A DNA stretch of 64,000 bases. Source: Tistlia consotensis USBA 355 (GTDB taxonomy: Bacteria; Pseudomonadota; Alphaproteobacteria; Kiloniellales; DSM-21159). Of this stretch, positions 56,166 to 64,000 are shown piece after piece (position 1 is the stretch's first letter; each line of letters begins with the position of its first letter). Both the position numbers and the translations under genes were made by a program. The stretch spans positions 1 through 64,000 of the forward strand of contig NZ_FWZX01000015.1 in assembly GCF_900177295.1 (NCBI RefSeq). Direction: 5' to 3'. Under the pieces are notes generated by a model, which saw only the letters and a program-made list of their open reading frames with translations, did no database searches and was not told the DNA's origin.

Positions 56166-58589
56166 CTACCAGCGCAGCGCCACGCTGCCGATCACCGTCC
56201 GGCCCTCGCCGTAGAAGCAGCCGTAGGTGCAGGCGGCGATGTACTCCTTGTCGAAGAGGTTGGTGGCGTTGATGCCCAGCCTCCACGGCCCGGTCTCGTA
56301 GCTGACCATGGCGTCGGCCACGGTGTAAGCCGGTACCGTCGTGGTGGCGGAGAGGTCGACGGTGTCGCCGACGTAGCGTACGCCGCCGCCGAGCCGCAGC
56401 CCCTGGAGCGGGCCGTCCTGGAAGGCGTAGTCGGCCCACAGCGAGGCCATGTGCTCCGGCGTGTTCTCCGGACGGGTGCCGAGGTCGCCGCTGTTGCTCT
56501 CGGTCACCTCGGCGTCGGTGTAGGCGTAGCCGGCCAGCAGGTTCAGCCCCTCGGCCAGCGCCAGCTTCGCCTCCAGCTCGACGCCGCGCGAGCGGATCTC
56601 GCCGGTCTGCACGCTGAAGCCGGCGTTGTCCGGGTCGCTGGTCAGCACGTTCTGCCGGGTCAGGTGGTAGAAGGAGAGGGTGACCGAGGAGTCGGCGCCC
56701 TTCGGCTGGAACTTCAGGCCGGCCTCGACCTGCTGGCCGGTCGTCGGGTCGAAGGCGCCGCCGCCGGCGTCGGTGCCGCTCTGCGGCTCGAAGGACTCGG
56801 CGTAGCTGACGTAGGGCGCGAGCCCGAAGTCGAAGAGGTAGACCAGGCCGACGCGGCCGGTGAAGGCGCTCTGGTCGGTCTCCGCGGAGCTGCCGGTGAC
56901 GTGGTTGTCGGTGCGGTCGTTCGCCCAGTCCTGGCGGCCGCCCAGCAGCAGGCGCCAGGAGCCCAGCGCGATCTGGTCCTGGGCGTAGAGGCCGACCTGG
57001 TCGCCCTGCTGGTAGCTGTCGGTGCCCGGCGCCGAGGCCAGCGTGACCGAGGCGCCGTAGACCGGGTCGTAGAGGTCGAGCGGCGCGACGGTGCCGTTGT
57101 ACTGGACGCGCTGGAAGGTCGTGCGGTTGTAGTCGATGCCGAGCAGGGCGGTGTGCTCCAGCGGTCCCGTCGTCAGCTCGGCCTGGAGCTGGGTGTCGAG
57201 GGCGAAGAGGCTGGACTGGTCGTTGCGCGAGTAGGCGCCGCGCGTGACGCTGCGCTCGTCGGCGAGCCAGCTGCCGAAGTAGATGTCGTTGTAGTTGTTC
57301 TCGAACTCTGCGTAGCGCAGGTTCTGGCGCAGCTCGAAGCGCTCGTCGAAGCGGTGCTCGAAGCGGTAGCCGGCGCTGTAGCTGCTGCGCTCCCACTTGT
57401 TGAAGTCCGGCTCGCCCAGGAAGCGGTTGCGCGCGATGCGGCCGTTGGGGTTGTCGACCACCGTGCCCTCGGCCGGGAAGCCGTAGTAGTAGTCGGTCGA
57501 GCTCTGGCTGTAGGTCGCCAGCAGGGTCAGGGCGGTGTCTTCGTCCGGCCGCCAGGTGAAGGCCGGCGCGACGAAGGCCTTGTCGTCGTCGATGTAGTCG
57601 ACCATCGTGCCGCTGTCCCGCACCAGCGCGGTCAGGCGGTAGGAGAACTGCCCCGCCTCGTCGAGCGCGCCGCCGTGGTCCGTGGCGACCTGCTTGCGGT
57701 CGTCGTTGCCGAGCTGGGCCTCGATCTCGTGCAGCGGGTCGATCGTCGGCAGCTTGGTCACCATGTTGACGACGCCGCCGGGCGAGGACTGGCCGTAAAG
57801 CACCGAGGCCGGGCCGTGCAGCACCTCGATGCGCTCGAGCTGGTAGGGGTCCGTCGTGCCGTCGTAGATGTTCGAGAGGCTGCGCAGGCCGTTCACGTAG
57901 AGCGAGCTGTCGTTGATCTGGAAGCCGCGCATGTAGAGCCCGTCGTCGGTGCGGTTGAAGCCCTGGGATGCGAGGATGCCCGGCGTGAAGCGCAGCGCCT
58001 CGCCGATGGTCTGCGACTGCTGGCGGCGGATCTGCTCGCTGCCGACCACGCTGACGCTCTGCGGCGTCTCGATCAGCGGGGTGTCGGTCTTGGTGCCGGT
58101 CGCGCTGCGCCTCGCCACATAGCCCGCGACGGGGCCGTCGGCGGTCTCGCCGCTGCCCTCGACCACCACCGGCCCGAGCGTCACGGCGGCGTCGGAGGCG
58201 GCGCGGGCGAGCACGACGGTGTGCGGATCGGTGAAGCGCCAGGTGACGCCGCTGCCGGCGAGCAGCCGCCGCAGCGCCTCGGCCGCGTCCAGGCGGCCCG
58301 AGACCGCCGGCCCCGACAGGCCCGCGAGATCCTCGGTGCCGTAGGCTACCTGGATGCCCGACTGCTCGGAGAAGGCGCGTAGCGCGCTCGCCAGCGGCTG
58401 GGCCGCGATCGAGAAGCCGTAGGTCTCACCGCTCTGCGCGAGCGTCGGCGCCTGGCCGCCCGGCACCGGCTGCGCGGCCATCGCCGGCGTTCCGGCCAGC
58501 AGTCCGAGCAGGGCGCTGCCGAGCAGCAGCGCGCCGCGCCGCTGCGCCTTGCGGATTCCCTCGTGCCGCGCCGGGCGCGCTCGCGTCAT
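56166..58589 (-). CDS. TonB-dependent siderophore receptor with STN signalling domain
   Basis: This 807-residue outer-membrane receptor of the FpvA/FoxA/FecA type has a signal peptide to about residue 38, an STN domain near 50-105 (FSIAAQPLASALRAFSEQSG), a plug near 140-250 (IETPQSVSVVGSEQIRRQQS), and a 22-strand barrel ending in the aromatic GSVALRW. The STN domain means it signals through the FecR-type protein encoded next door. The ATG at 58589 follows GGGGGAC; an ATG at 58604 is possible. A Fur-box-like palindrome lies 62 bases upstream. The ligand is probably a ferric siderophore. Confidence 0.95.
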   Translation of the reverse strand: MTRARPARHEGIRKAQRRGALLLGSALLGLLAGTPAMAAQPVPGGQAPTLAQSGETYGFSIAAQPLASALRAFSEQSGIQVAYGTEDLAGLSGPAVSGRLDAAEALRRLLAGSGVTWRFTDPHTVVLARAASDAAVTLGPVVVEGSGETADGPVAGYVARRSATGTKTDTPLIETPQSVSVVGSEQIRRQQSQTIGEALRFTPGILASQGFNRTDDGLYMRGFQINDSSLYVNGLRSLSNIYDGTTDPYQLERIEVLHGPASVLYGQSSPGGVVNMVTKLPTIDPLHEIEAQLGNDDRKQVATDHGGALDEAGQFSYRLTALVRDSGTMVDYIDDDKAFVAPAFTWRPDEDTALTLLATYSQSSTDYYYGFPAEGTVVDNPNGRIARNRFLGEPDFNKWERSSYSAGYRFEHRFDERFELRQNLRYAEFENNYNDIYFGSWLADERSVTRGAYSRNDQSSLFALDTQLQAELTTGPLEHTALLGIDYNRTTFQRVQYNGTVAPLDLYDPVYGASVTLASAPGTDSYQQGDQVGLYAQDQIALGSWRLLLGGRQDWANDRTDNHVTGSSAETDQSAFTGRVGLVYLFDFGLAPYVSYAESFEPQSGTDAGGGAFDPTTGQQVEAGLKFQPKGADSSVTLSFYHLTRQNVLTSDPDNAGFSVQTGEIRSRGVELEAKLALAEGLNLLAGYAYTDAEVTESNSGDLGTRPENTPEHMASLWADYAFQDGPLQGLRLGGGVRYVGDTVDLSATTTVPAYTVADAMVSYETGPWRLGINATNLFDKEYIAACTYGCFYGEGRTVIGSVALRW

Positions 58590-58650
58590 GATTCTGTCCC
58601 CCATCTGGTCCTGTCCCCTCGCTGTGGCGCGCTGCGCCGGCAGGTGCAAT

Positions 58651-58673
58651 ATGCGACTGCTAATCATTCGCAT
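58651..58673 (-). promoter_or_regulatory. Fur-box-like palindrome before the receptor gene
   Basis: ATGCGA at 58651-58656 and TCGCAT at 58668-58673 are perfect inverted arms around an 11-base centre containing TAATCATT. This is close to the GAGAATCATTCGCAT style of Fur sites in Proteobacteria. It lies between fecR and the receptor gene, where iron control of the receptor would be expected. Confidence 0.65.
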
Positions 58674-58725
58674 CTAAGACCATGACGACTGGGCCGGGAG
58701 GAAACCCAAGGGGTCGGGCGAGAAA

Positions 58726-59691
58726 TCAGTGCAGGACCAGCAGGTAGTCGCCGAGCTGCAGGCTGCTCAGGCCCTGGGTCTCGCCGACGGCCGCGATGGC
58801 CCGGCCGATCGAGCGGGGCGAGAAGACGCCGCTGACCGCCCGCGGGACCGCCGGCGCTCCGGCGACCAGGACACGGCCGGGGAAGTAGCGGGCGAGCTCC
58901 GCGACCGCGGCGCGGAAGGGCAGGCCGTCGAGGACGATGCGGCCGTCGCGCCAGGCCGCGACCTGCTCGGGCGGCCGGTGCCGGCCGGCTCGCGGCGGGC
59001 GGTCGGGACGATAGCTGGCGCTGTCCCCGGGGGCGAGCAGCAGCGTCGCGTCGCCGGCCTCCGGCGAGGCGACCCGGACCCGCCCCTCGACGACGGCGAC
59101 CGAGACGCGCTCCGCCTCCTGGCGCACGGCGAAGGCCGTCCCGACGGCCTCGGCGGTGCCGCCGAGCGCCGAGACCACGAAGGGCCGCGCGCTGTCGTGG
59201 GCGACGCGGAAGAAGGCCTCGCCGTGCAGCAGCACGACGCGCCGCTGCTCGGGCGTGTAGCGCAGCGCCAGGGCGCTGTCGGTGTTCAGCGTCACGCTCG
59301 AGCCGTCGGCCAGGGTGACGACCCGCTGCTCGCCGGCGGCCGTGCTGATGTCGGCCCGCTGGCCGGGCAGCAGCACTGCGAGCACGACCGCCGCGGCCAG
59401 CAGCGCGGCAGCGAGGGCGAGGGGACGGGCCGACAGGCCGTGGGCTCGGCGGGGTGCCTTCGCAGGCGCCGCGGGGCGGCCGGGGGCGGCGAAGGCCTCT
59501 TCGAGGGCGCCGGCGGCGCGCCAGGTCGCTCGCGCCTGCTCGAAGGCGTGCCGGTGGCCCGGCGCGGCCGCCAGCCAGCGCTCCAGCGCGTCGAGCTCGT
59601 CGGCTGCGACGTCGCCGGAAGCCAGGCGGACGATCCAGCGGTGGGCGGCCTCGCCCGGCGCTTCGCGGCGGGCGGGGTGCTGGTCGGTCAT
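58726..59691 (-). CDS. FecR-family anti-sigma/signal transducer
   Basis: This 321-residue inner-membrane protein has an N-terminal cytosolic domain (HRWIVRLASGDVAADELDAL near 16-35), one membrane segment near 88-108 (ALAAALLAAAVVLAVLL), a periplasmic FecR domain (VTLADGSSVTLNTDSALALR near 125-144) and a C-terminal part that contacts the receptor STN domain. It would hold the sigma factor inactive until the loaded receptor signals. The gene lies between sigma factor and receptor, the canonical order. Confidence 0.94.
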   Translation of the reverse strand: MTDQHPARREAPGEAAHRWIVRLASGDVAADELDALERWLAAAPGHRHAFEQARATWRAAGALEEAFAAPGRPAAPAKAPRRAHGLSARPLALAAALLAAAVVLAVLLPGQRADISTAAGEQRVVTLADGSSVTLNTDSALALRYTPEQRRVVLLHGEAFFRVAHDSARPFVVSALGGTAEAVGTAFAVRQEAERVSVAVVEGRVRVASPEAGDATLLLAPGDSASYRPDRPPRAGRHRPPEQVAAWRDGRIVLDGLPFRAAVAELARYFPGRVLVAGAPAVPRAVSGVFSPRSIGRAIAAVGETQGLSSLQLGDYLLVLH

Positions 59692-59776
59692 GGCGCGGGC
59701 CTTCCCCTCCGGTCGATGGCGGAGCCTCCACTGGGAGACGTCCGGCGCGGCATCTCACCCCAGGCCCGGATCGCGG

Positions 59777-60295
59777 TCATGCGCCGTCTCCGCCGGAGTC
59801 GGCGGCGGTGCGCGCTTCCGTCAGCCGGGACAGCACCTTGCGCATGTGGTTCTCCACGGTCGTCTGGGAGACGCCGAGGAGCGCGGCGATCTCTCTCTGG
59901 GAGCGGCCCTCGAAGCGGTTGAGACGGAAGATCCGCCGGCTCAGCTCCGGCAGCCCCTCGACGACCCGGCGCATCGCCTCGACCTCCTGGCGGGCGGCGA
60001 CGATCTGCTCGGGCGTCCGCCGCTCGGGAGAGTCGGCGAGAAACGACTGCACCTCGGCGAGCAGCGCGCCGCGGCGCGCGGTGCTGCGCTGGTGGTCGGC
60101 GGCCAGGTTGGCGGCCATGCGGAAGAGATAGGCCTTCTCGTGGCGCAGCTCGGCCGGAGGCTCGAGGTCGTGCAGCTTGACATAGAGGTCGTGGGCGAGG
60201 TCCCGAGCGGTGGTCATGCAGCTGAGCCGCCGCGCGAGGAAGCGGATCAGGTCCCGCTCGTGCGCGCGGTAGGCCTGCAGCAGGAGCGCCCTCAT
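59777..60295 (-). CDS. FecI-type ECF sigma factor
   Basis: This 172-residue extracytoplasmic-function sigma factor has region 2 near residues 10-75 (DLAHDLYVKLHDLEPPAELR, AYLFRMAANLAADHQRS) and region 4 near 110-160 (LPELSRRIFRLNRFEGRSQR, then AALLGVSQTTVENHMRK). The open frame extends to 60376 from a TTG, but the ATG at 60295 (MRALLLQAYRAHERDLIRF) fits the family. No good ribosome site is seen, so the start is uncertain. It is expected to transcribe the receptor gene when released by the FecR-like protein. Confidence 0.93.
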   Translation of the reverse strand: MRALLLQAYRAHERDLIRFLARRLSCMTTARDLAHDLYVKLHDLEPPAELRHEKAYLFRMAANLAADHQRSTARRGALLAEVQSFLADSPERRTPEQIVAARQEVEAMRRVVEGLPELSRRIFRLNRFEGRSQREIAALLGVSQTTVENHMRKVLSRLTEARTAADSGGDGA

Positions 60296-60364
60296 GGCGG
60301 CGACGATCCGGGTCGGGTGGACGGAGGCGCCGGCTGGAGCCAGCCGGCCGCCGGACGGTATCGC

Positions 60365-60385
60365 GATTGAGAACAAGTCGCAATC
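60365..60385. promoter_or_regulatory. Fur-like palindrome between sigma factor and ABC genes
   Basis: GATTG-A-GA-ACAAG-TC-G-CAATC is a symmetric site centred at 60375, with arms GATTG/CAATC and GA/TC. It sits 70 bases before the sigma factor start and 111 bases before the divergent binding-protein gene, so one regulator could control both. It resembles the box at 58651 in its GCGA/TCGC-type elements but is not identical. Confidence 0.5.
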
Positions 60386-60495
60386 TCATAGGCTGCTTCG
60401 GTTGATCCCTGGACAAGCCTGCTCGCATCGCGACAATTGGGCCCGGAGGCTTCCTGCCACGAACGCGCGCAGGAAAGAGAACAGGGAGAATCACC

Positions 60496-62112
60496 ATGCC
60501 GATCGAAAGACTGGCCGGCCGCACGGCCGTGGCGGCGCTGGCCTTGGCGGCCGCCCTGGGGCTGGCCGCCTGGGGCGCCGCCGCGCGGGCCGGGACGCCG
60601 GCCGACACGCTGGTCATCGCCGACAAGATCGACGACATCGTCTCGCTCGACCCGGCCGAGAGCTTCGAGTTCTCGGGCAACGATCTCCTCAACAACACCT
60701 ACGACACGCTGGTCGAGCTCGATCCGAGGAAGCTCGGCCCGCTGGTGCCCGGCATCGCCGAGAGCTGGAAGCTCGCCGACGACGGCGTCACCTATACCTT
60801 CAAGATCCGCCAGGGCCTGACGTTCGAGTCCGGCAATCCGGTGACCGCGGAGGACGCGGCCTGGTCGCTGCACCGCGCGGTCAAGCTGGACAAGACGCCC
60901 TCGTTCATCCTGACGCAGTTCGGCTTCAATGCCGAGAACGTCGACCAGATGATCCGGGCGACCGGCCCCTACGAGCTGACCATCGTCACCGACAAGCCCT
61001 ACGCGCCCTCGTTCTTCTACAACTGCCTGACCGCGGTGGTCGCCTCGGTGGTCGACAAGAAGGAGGCGCTGTCCCACGAGGTCGATGGCGACTTCGGCTA
61101 CGGCTGGCTGAAGACCCATACGGCCGGCTCGGGCGCCTACCACCTGCGCAGCTTCAAGCCGATCGACTCCTACGTGCTGGAGGCCAACGAGAGCTACTGG
61201 CGTGGCGTCCCGGCGATGAAGCGGGTCTTCGTGCGCCACGTGCCGGAGCCGGCGACCCAGCGCCTGCTGCTCGAGCACGGCGACATCGACGTCGCGCGCA
61301 AGCTGACGCCGGTCGACATCCAGGGCATCGAGGGCAACCCGGACCTCAAGGTGCAGGACGAGGTGCGCGGCCAGATCCGCTACATCTCGCTGAACCAGAA
61401 GGTGAAGCCGCTCGACAACCCGAAGGTCGTCGAGGCCTTCAAGTACCTGATCGACTACGACGGCATGGTGAACAGCTTCCTGAAGGGCCAGTTCACGGTC
61501 CATCAGGCCTTCCTGCCGAAGGGCTTCCTGGGCGCCATCGACGACCGGCCCTACAAGCTCGACATCGACAAGGCCAAGGCGCTGCTCGCCGAGGCCGGGG
61601 TCAAGGACCTGCACGTCAGGATCTTCGTGCGCAACGACCAGGACCGGCTGGAGGTCGCCCAGGCGCTGCAGAACACCTGGGCCAAGGCCGGCATCACCGC
61701 AGAGCTCAGGGTCGGCACCGGCAAGGAGATCCTGACCGAGTACCGGGCGCGCAAGCACGACATCTATCTCGGCGACTGGGGCCCCGACTATCCCGACCCG
61801 AACACCAACGCCGACACCTTCGCGCGCAACCCGGACAACTCGGACGACGCCCAGCTGACCGGCATCCTGGCCTGGCGCAACGCCTGGCCGGCGAGCGAGG
61901 TCAACGACATGACCGACGCCGCCGTGCTGGAGAAGGACAGCGACAAGCGCGCGAAGCTCTACGAGGAGATCCAGCGCATCCACCAGAAGGTCTCGCCCTT
62001 CGCGGTGATGTTCCAGCGCATCGAGCAGGTCGCCCTGCGCAAGAACGTGCAGGGCTTCTCGGCCGGCGGCTCGATCCACTCGGCCTTCTACTGGGCCACG
62101 ACCAAGGAGTGA
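60496..62112 (+). CDS. Oligopeptide-type ABC transporter substrate-binding protein
   Basis: This 538-residue periplasmic binding protein of the SBP_bac_5 (Opp/Dpp/NikA) family has a signal peptide ending near residue 33. LVIADKIDDIVSLDPAESFE opens the mature part, and IAESWKLADDGVTYTFKIRQ near 90 is the family signature. It is transcribed divergently from the sigma factor gene and precedes two permease genes. Family members carry peptides, nickel, heme or opine metallophores. The ligand here is unknown; the iron-signalling neighbours make a metal complex plausible. Confidence 0.93.
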   Translation: MPIERLAGRTAVAALALAAALGLAAWGAAARAGTPADTLVIADKIDDIVSLDPAESFEFSGNDLLNNTYDTLVELDPRKLGPLVPGIAESWKLADDGVTYTFKIRQGLTFESGNPVTAEDAAWSLHRAVKLDKTPSFILTQFGFNAENVDQMIRATGPYELTIVTDKPYAPSFFYNCLTAVVASVVDKKEALSHEVDGDFGYGWLKTHTAGSGAYHLRSFKPIDSYVLEANESYWRGVPAMKRVFVRHVPEPATQRLLLEHGDIDVARKLTPVDIQGIEGNPDLKVQDEVRGQIRYISLNQKVKPLDNPKVVEAFKYLIDYDGMVNSFLKGQFTVHQAFLPKGFLGAIDDRPYKLDIDKAKALLAEAGVKDLHVRIFVRNDQDRLEVAQALQNTWAKAGITAELRVGTGKEILTEYRARKHDIYLGDWGPDYPDPNTNADTFARNPDNSDDAQLTGILAWRNAWPASEVNDMTDAAVLEKDSDKRAKLYEEIQRIHQKVSPFAVMFQRIEQVALRKNVQGFSAGGSIHSAFYWATTKE

Positions 62113-62212
62113 CCGCCGCTCGCTGCCTCGCGACCGCCGGCGACCGCGCCCTCCGGCCGGCCCCCGGCCGGGCCCCGGCACGGCTGCCGTCGCCGGCGTC
62201 GGCCGGGATCGC

Positions 62213-63298
62213 GTGACCGACCTCGCCGATCCGGGACGGGAGGGGGCCGGCGTGCCGTCGCGCGGCGGCCTGATTGGCCGCCGCGCGCGCGGCCTCGCCG
62301 GACTCGCCGCGACCCTGGCCGCGACCTTCCTCGGCCTGCTCTTCGTCACCTTCGTCATCGGCCGGGTGATCCCGATCGATCCCGTCCTGGCGATCGTCGG
62401 CGAGCGGGCGACCGCCGAGCAGTACGCGGCGGCACGCCATGCGCTCGGCCTCGATCGTTCGCTGCTGGTGCAGTTCGGGCTCTATCTCCGCGACGTGCTG
62501 AGCGGCGACCTCGGCACCTCGACCCTGACCGCCCATCCGGTGCTCGAGGACATCGGCCGCGTGTTCCCGGCGACCCTGGAGCTCGCGACCATCGCGACGC
62601 TGGTCGGCGTGCTGCTCGGCGTGCCGATGGGCGTCTCGGCGGCAGTGCGCCAGGGTCGCCTGGCCGACCAGGCGATCCGCCTGGTCGGGCTGTTCGGCTA
62701 TTCGATGCCGGTCTTCTGGCTCGGCCTGATGGGCCTGCTGCTGTTCTACGGCGACCTCGGCTGGGTCGGCGGGCCGGGCCGGCTCGACACCTCCTTCCAG
62801 TTCGTCTTCGACCTCGACGTGCCGCGGATCACCGGCGCGATCCTGATCGACACCGCCCTGGCCGGTGCCTGGGACGTGTTCCGCAACGCGCTCACCCACA
62901 TCGTGCTGCCGGCCGGCGTGCTCGGCTACTACTCGCTGGCCTACGTCAGCCGCATGACCCGCTCCTTCATGCTGGAGCAGCTGCACCAGGAGTACGTCAC
63001 GACGGCCCGGGTCAAGGGCATGCCGGAGTGGCGCGTCGTCTGGGTCCACGCGCTCGGCAACGTCCTGGTGCCGCTGATCACGGTGATCGCGCTGTCCTAT
63101 GCCCAGCTGCTCGAGGGCTCGGTGCTGACCGAGACGGTCTTCGCCTGGCCCGGCCTCGGCCTCTACATCACCAACGCGCTCTTCTCCGGCGACCTGTCCG
63201 CGGTGATGGGCGGCACCATCGTGGTCGGCGCCGCCTTCATCCTGCTCAACCTGCTGTCCGACCTGCTGTACCGGCTGGTCGACCCGCGGGCCCGCTGA
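62213..63298 (+). CDS. ABC transporter permease, DppB/OppB type
   Basis: This 361-residue inner-membrane permease has about six hydrophobic segments, the first near residue 27-48 (GLAATLAATFLGLLFVTFVI). The family EAA loop is VKGMPEWRVVWVHALGNVLV near 268-287, and it starts at a GTG. The upstream gap of 100 bases is very GC-rich and shows no promoter. It pairs with the next permease to form the channel. Confidence 0.93.
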   Translation: MTDLADPGREGAGVPSRGGLIGRRARGLAGLAATLAATFLGLLFVTFVIGRVIPIDPVLAIVGERATAEQYAAARHALGLDRSLLVQFGLYLRDVLSGDLGTSTLTAHPVLEDIGRVFPATLELATIATLVGVLLGVPMGVSAAVRQGRLADQAIRLVGLFGYSMPVFWLGLMGLLLFYGDLGWVGGPGRLDTSFQFVFDLDVPRITGAILIDTALAGAWDVFRNALTHIVLPAGVLGYYSLAYVSRMTRSFMLEQLHQEYVTTARVKGMPEWRVVWVHALGNVLVPLITVIALSYAQLLEGSVLTETVFAWPGLGLYITNALFSGDLSAVMGGTIVVGAAFILLNLLSDLLYRLVDPRAR

Positions 63299-63320
63299 GA
63301 GGCCTCATGAGAGTCAGGCG

Positions 63321-64000
63321 ATGAGCTCCGCAACCGCGTCCTGGCGTACCTGGCTGACCAGCCGCAGCCCGCGCTCGCGCCGCCAGGCCTGGCTCGGCCA
63401 AGCCTATCTCGGCTGGCTGTCGCTGCTGCGCAACCCGGTGGCCCTGCTCGGCCTGGCCATCGTGCTGCTGCTGGTGCTGACGGCGATCTTCGCACCGCTG
63501 CTCGCGACCCACGACCCGCTGGCCCAGGATCTCGCGAAGCGCCTCTCGCCGCCGGGCACCGCCGGCCATTGGCTCGGCACCGACGAGTTCGGCCGCGATC
63601 TCTGGAGCCGTATGGTCTACGGCGCCCGGGTCACGCTCTACATCGTGCTGCTGGTCGTCGCGACCGCGCCGGTCTTCGGCCTCGCCATCGGCACGGCGGC
63701 CGGCTACTTCGGCGGCCTGGTCGACGTCGTGCTGATGCGCCTGACCGACATCTTCCTGGCCTTCCCGCGGCTGATCCTCGCGCTCGCCTTCGTCGCCGCG
63801 CTCGGCCCCGGGATCGGCAACGCCGTGCTGGCGATCGCCCTGACCGCCTGGCCGCCCTATGCGCGCGTCGCGCGGGCCGAGACCCTGACCGTACGCAACT
63901 CGGACTACATCGCGGCCGAGCAGCTGCAGGGCTTCGGGGCCTGGCGCATCGTCACCGGCCACGTCATGCCGCTCTGCCTCTCCTCGGTGATCGTGCGCAT
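63321..64000 (+). CDS. ABC transporter permease, DppC/OppC type (cut by window end)
   Basis: An open frame from the ATG at 63321 (MSSATASWRTWLTSRSPRSR) continues to the window end for 226 codons without a stop. LGTDEFGRDLWSRMVYGARV near residues 88-107 is the DppC/NikC signature, and VARAETLTVRNSDYIAAEQL with QGFGAWRIVTGHVMP is the EAA loop. The N-terminus carries one membrane segment after a basic leader. ATPase genes presumably follow beyond the window. A putative leader ATGAGAGTCAGGCG lies in the 22-base gap. Confidence 0.92.
   Translation, partial: MSSATASWRTWLTSRSPRSRRQAWLGQAYLGWLSLLRNPVALLGLAIVLLLVLTAIFAPLLATHDPLAQDLAKRLSPPGTAGHWLGTDEFGRDLWSRMVYGARVTLYIVLLVVATAPVFGLAIGTAAGYFGGLVDVVLMRLTDIFLAFPRLILALAFVAALGPGIGNAVLAIALTAWPPYARVARAETLTVRNSDYIAAEQLQGFGAWRIVTGHVMPLCLSSVIVR

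Noticed and set aside
60296-60376. Sigma factor start at TTG 60376
   Set aside because: It would place the Fur-like palindrome at 60365-60385 inside coding sequence and adds 27 residues outside the ECF family core.

Overview
The window looks like a chromosomal segment of a GC-rich (roughly 70 percent) alphaproteobacterium, most likely of the Rhodospirillales. The reasons are the gene order tuf - S10 - spc - secY - adk - alpha operon, the cluster bamE / ubiquinol-cytochrome c chaperone / yceD / rpmF / plsX / fabH / ihfA / merR / tRNA-Pro, an ATP12-type F1 assembly chaperone, an EipB-type (DUF1849) envelope protein and a membrane H+-pyrophosphatase. This assignment rests on gene content and recognised families only. 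No search was run.

Bases 1-15560 are the translation block: tuf, then rpsJ-rplC-rplD-rplW-rplB-rpsS-rplV-rpsC-rplP-rpmC-rpsQ, rplN-rplX-rplE-rpsN-rpsH-rplF-rplR-rpsE-rpmD-rplO-secY-adk, and a separately promoted rpsM-rpsK-rpoA-rplQ unit ending at a textbook terminator. Three hairpins lie in the non-coding parts of that last unit. The tuf gene has threonine codon use unlike its neighbours.

Bases 15700-33450 hold housekeeping and metabolic genes: an acyltransferase, a PAS_5 protein, a fumarylacetoacetase-fold hydrolase, a pentapeptide-repeat protein, an HtrA/Deg protease, RarA, a cysteine hydrolase, and an overlapping run crcB - rlu - HAD phosphatase - asmA - ATP12 - unknown gene - pccB - pccA. 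A cold-shock gene with a long leader follows.

Bases 33450-46000 hold a dimethylglycine-dehydrogenase-like flavoprotein with a YaiI-family protein, a periplasmic sensor-domain protein next to a chemotaxis receptor, a methyltransferase, a 2-oxoglutarate/Fe(II)-oxygenase-like protein with a charged helical extension, a D-2-hydroxyacid dehydrogenase, EipB and the H+-pyrophosphatase. Bases 46000-51100 are the envelope, lipid and ribosome cluster ending in tRNA-Pro(GGG).

Bases 51200-64000 are more accessory: a DUF442 protein, a TolA/TonB-like transducer whose N-terminus seems to be out of frame, a formylglycine-generating-enzyme-like protein without the catalytic cysteine pair, two small proteins, an MFS carrier, a VOC protein, and a fecI-fecR-fecA-type cell-surface signalling set. 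That set is divergent from an oligopeptide-type ABC transporter that runs off the end of the window. Two Fur-box-like palindromes, one before the receptor gene and one in the sigma factor / ABC divergent gap, suggest that the receptor and the ABC importer form one iron-responsive uptake system. This is the best candidate for an undescribed system here. No CRISPR array, insertion sequence, integrase or prophage gene was seen.
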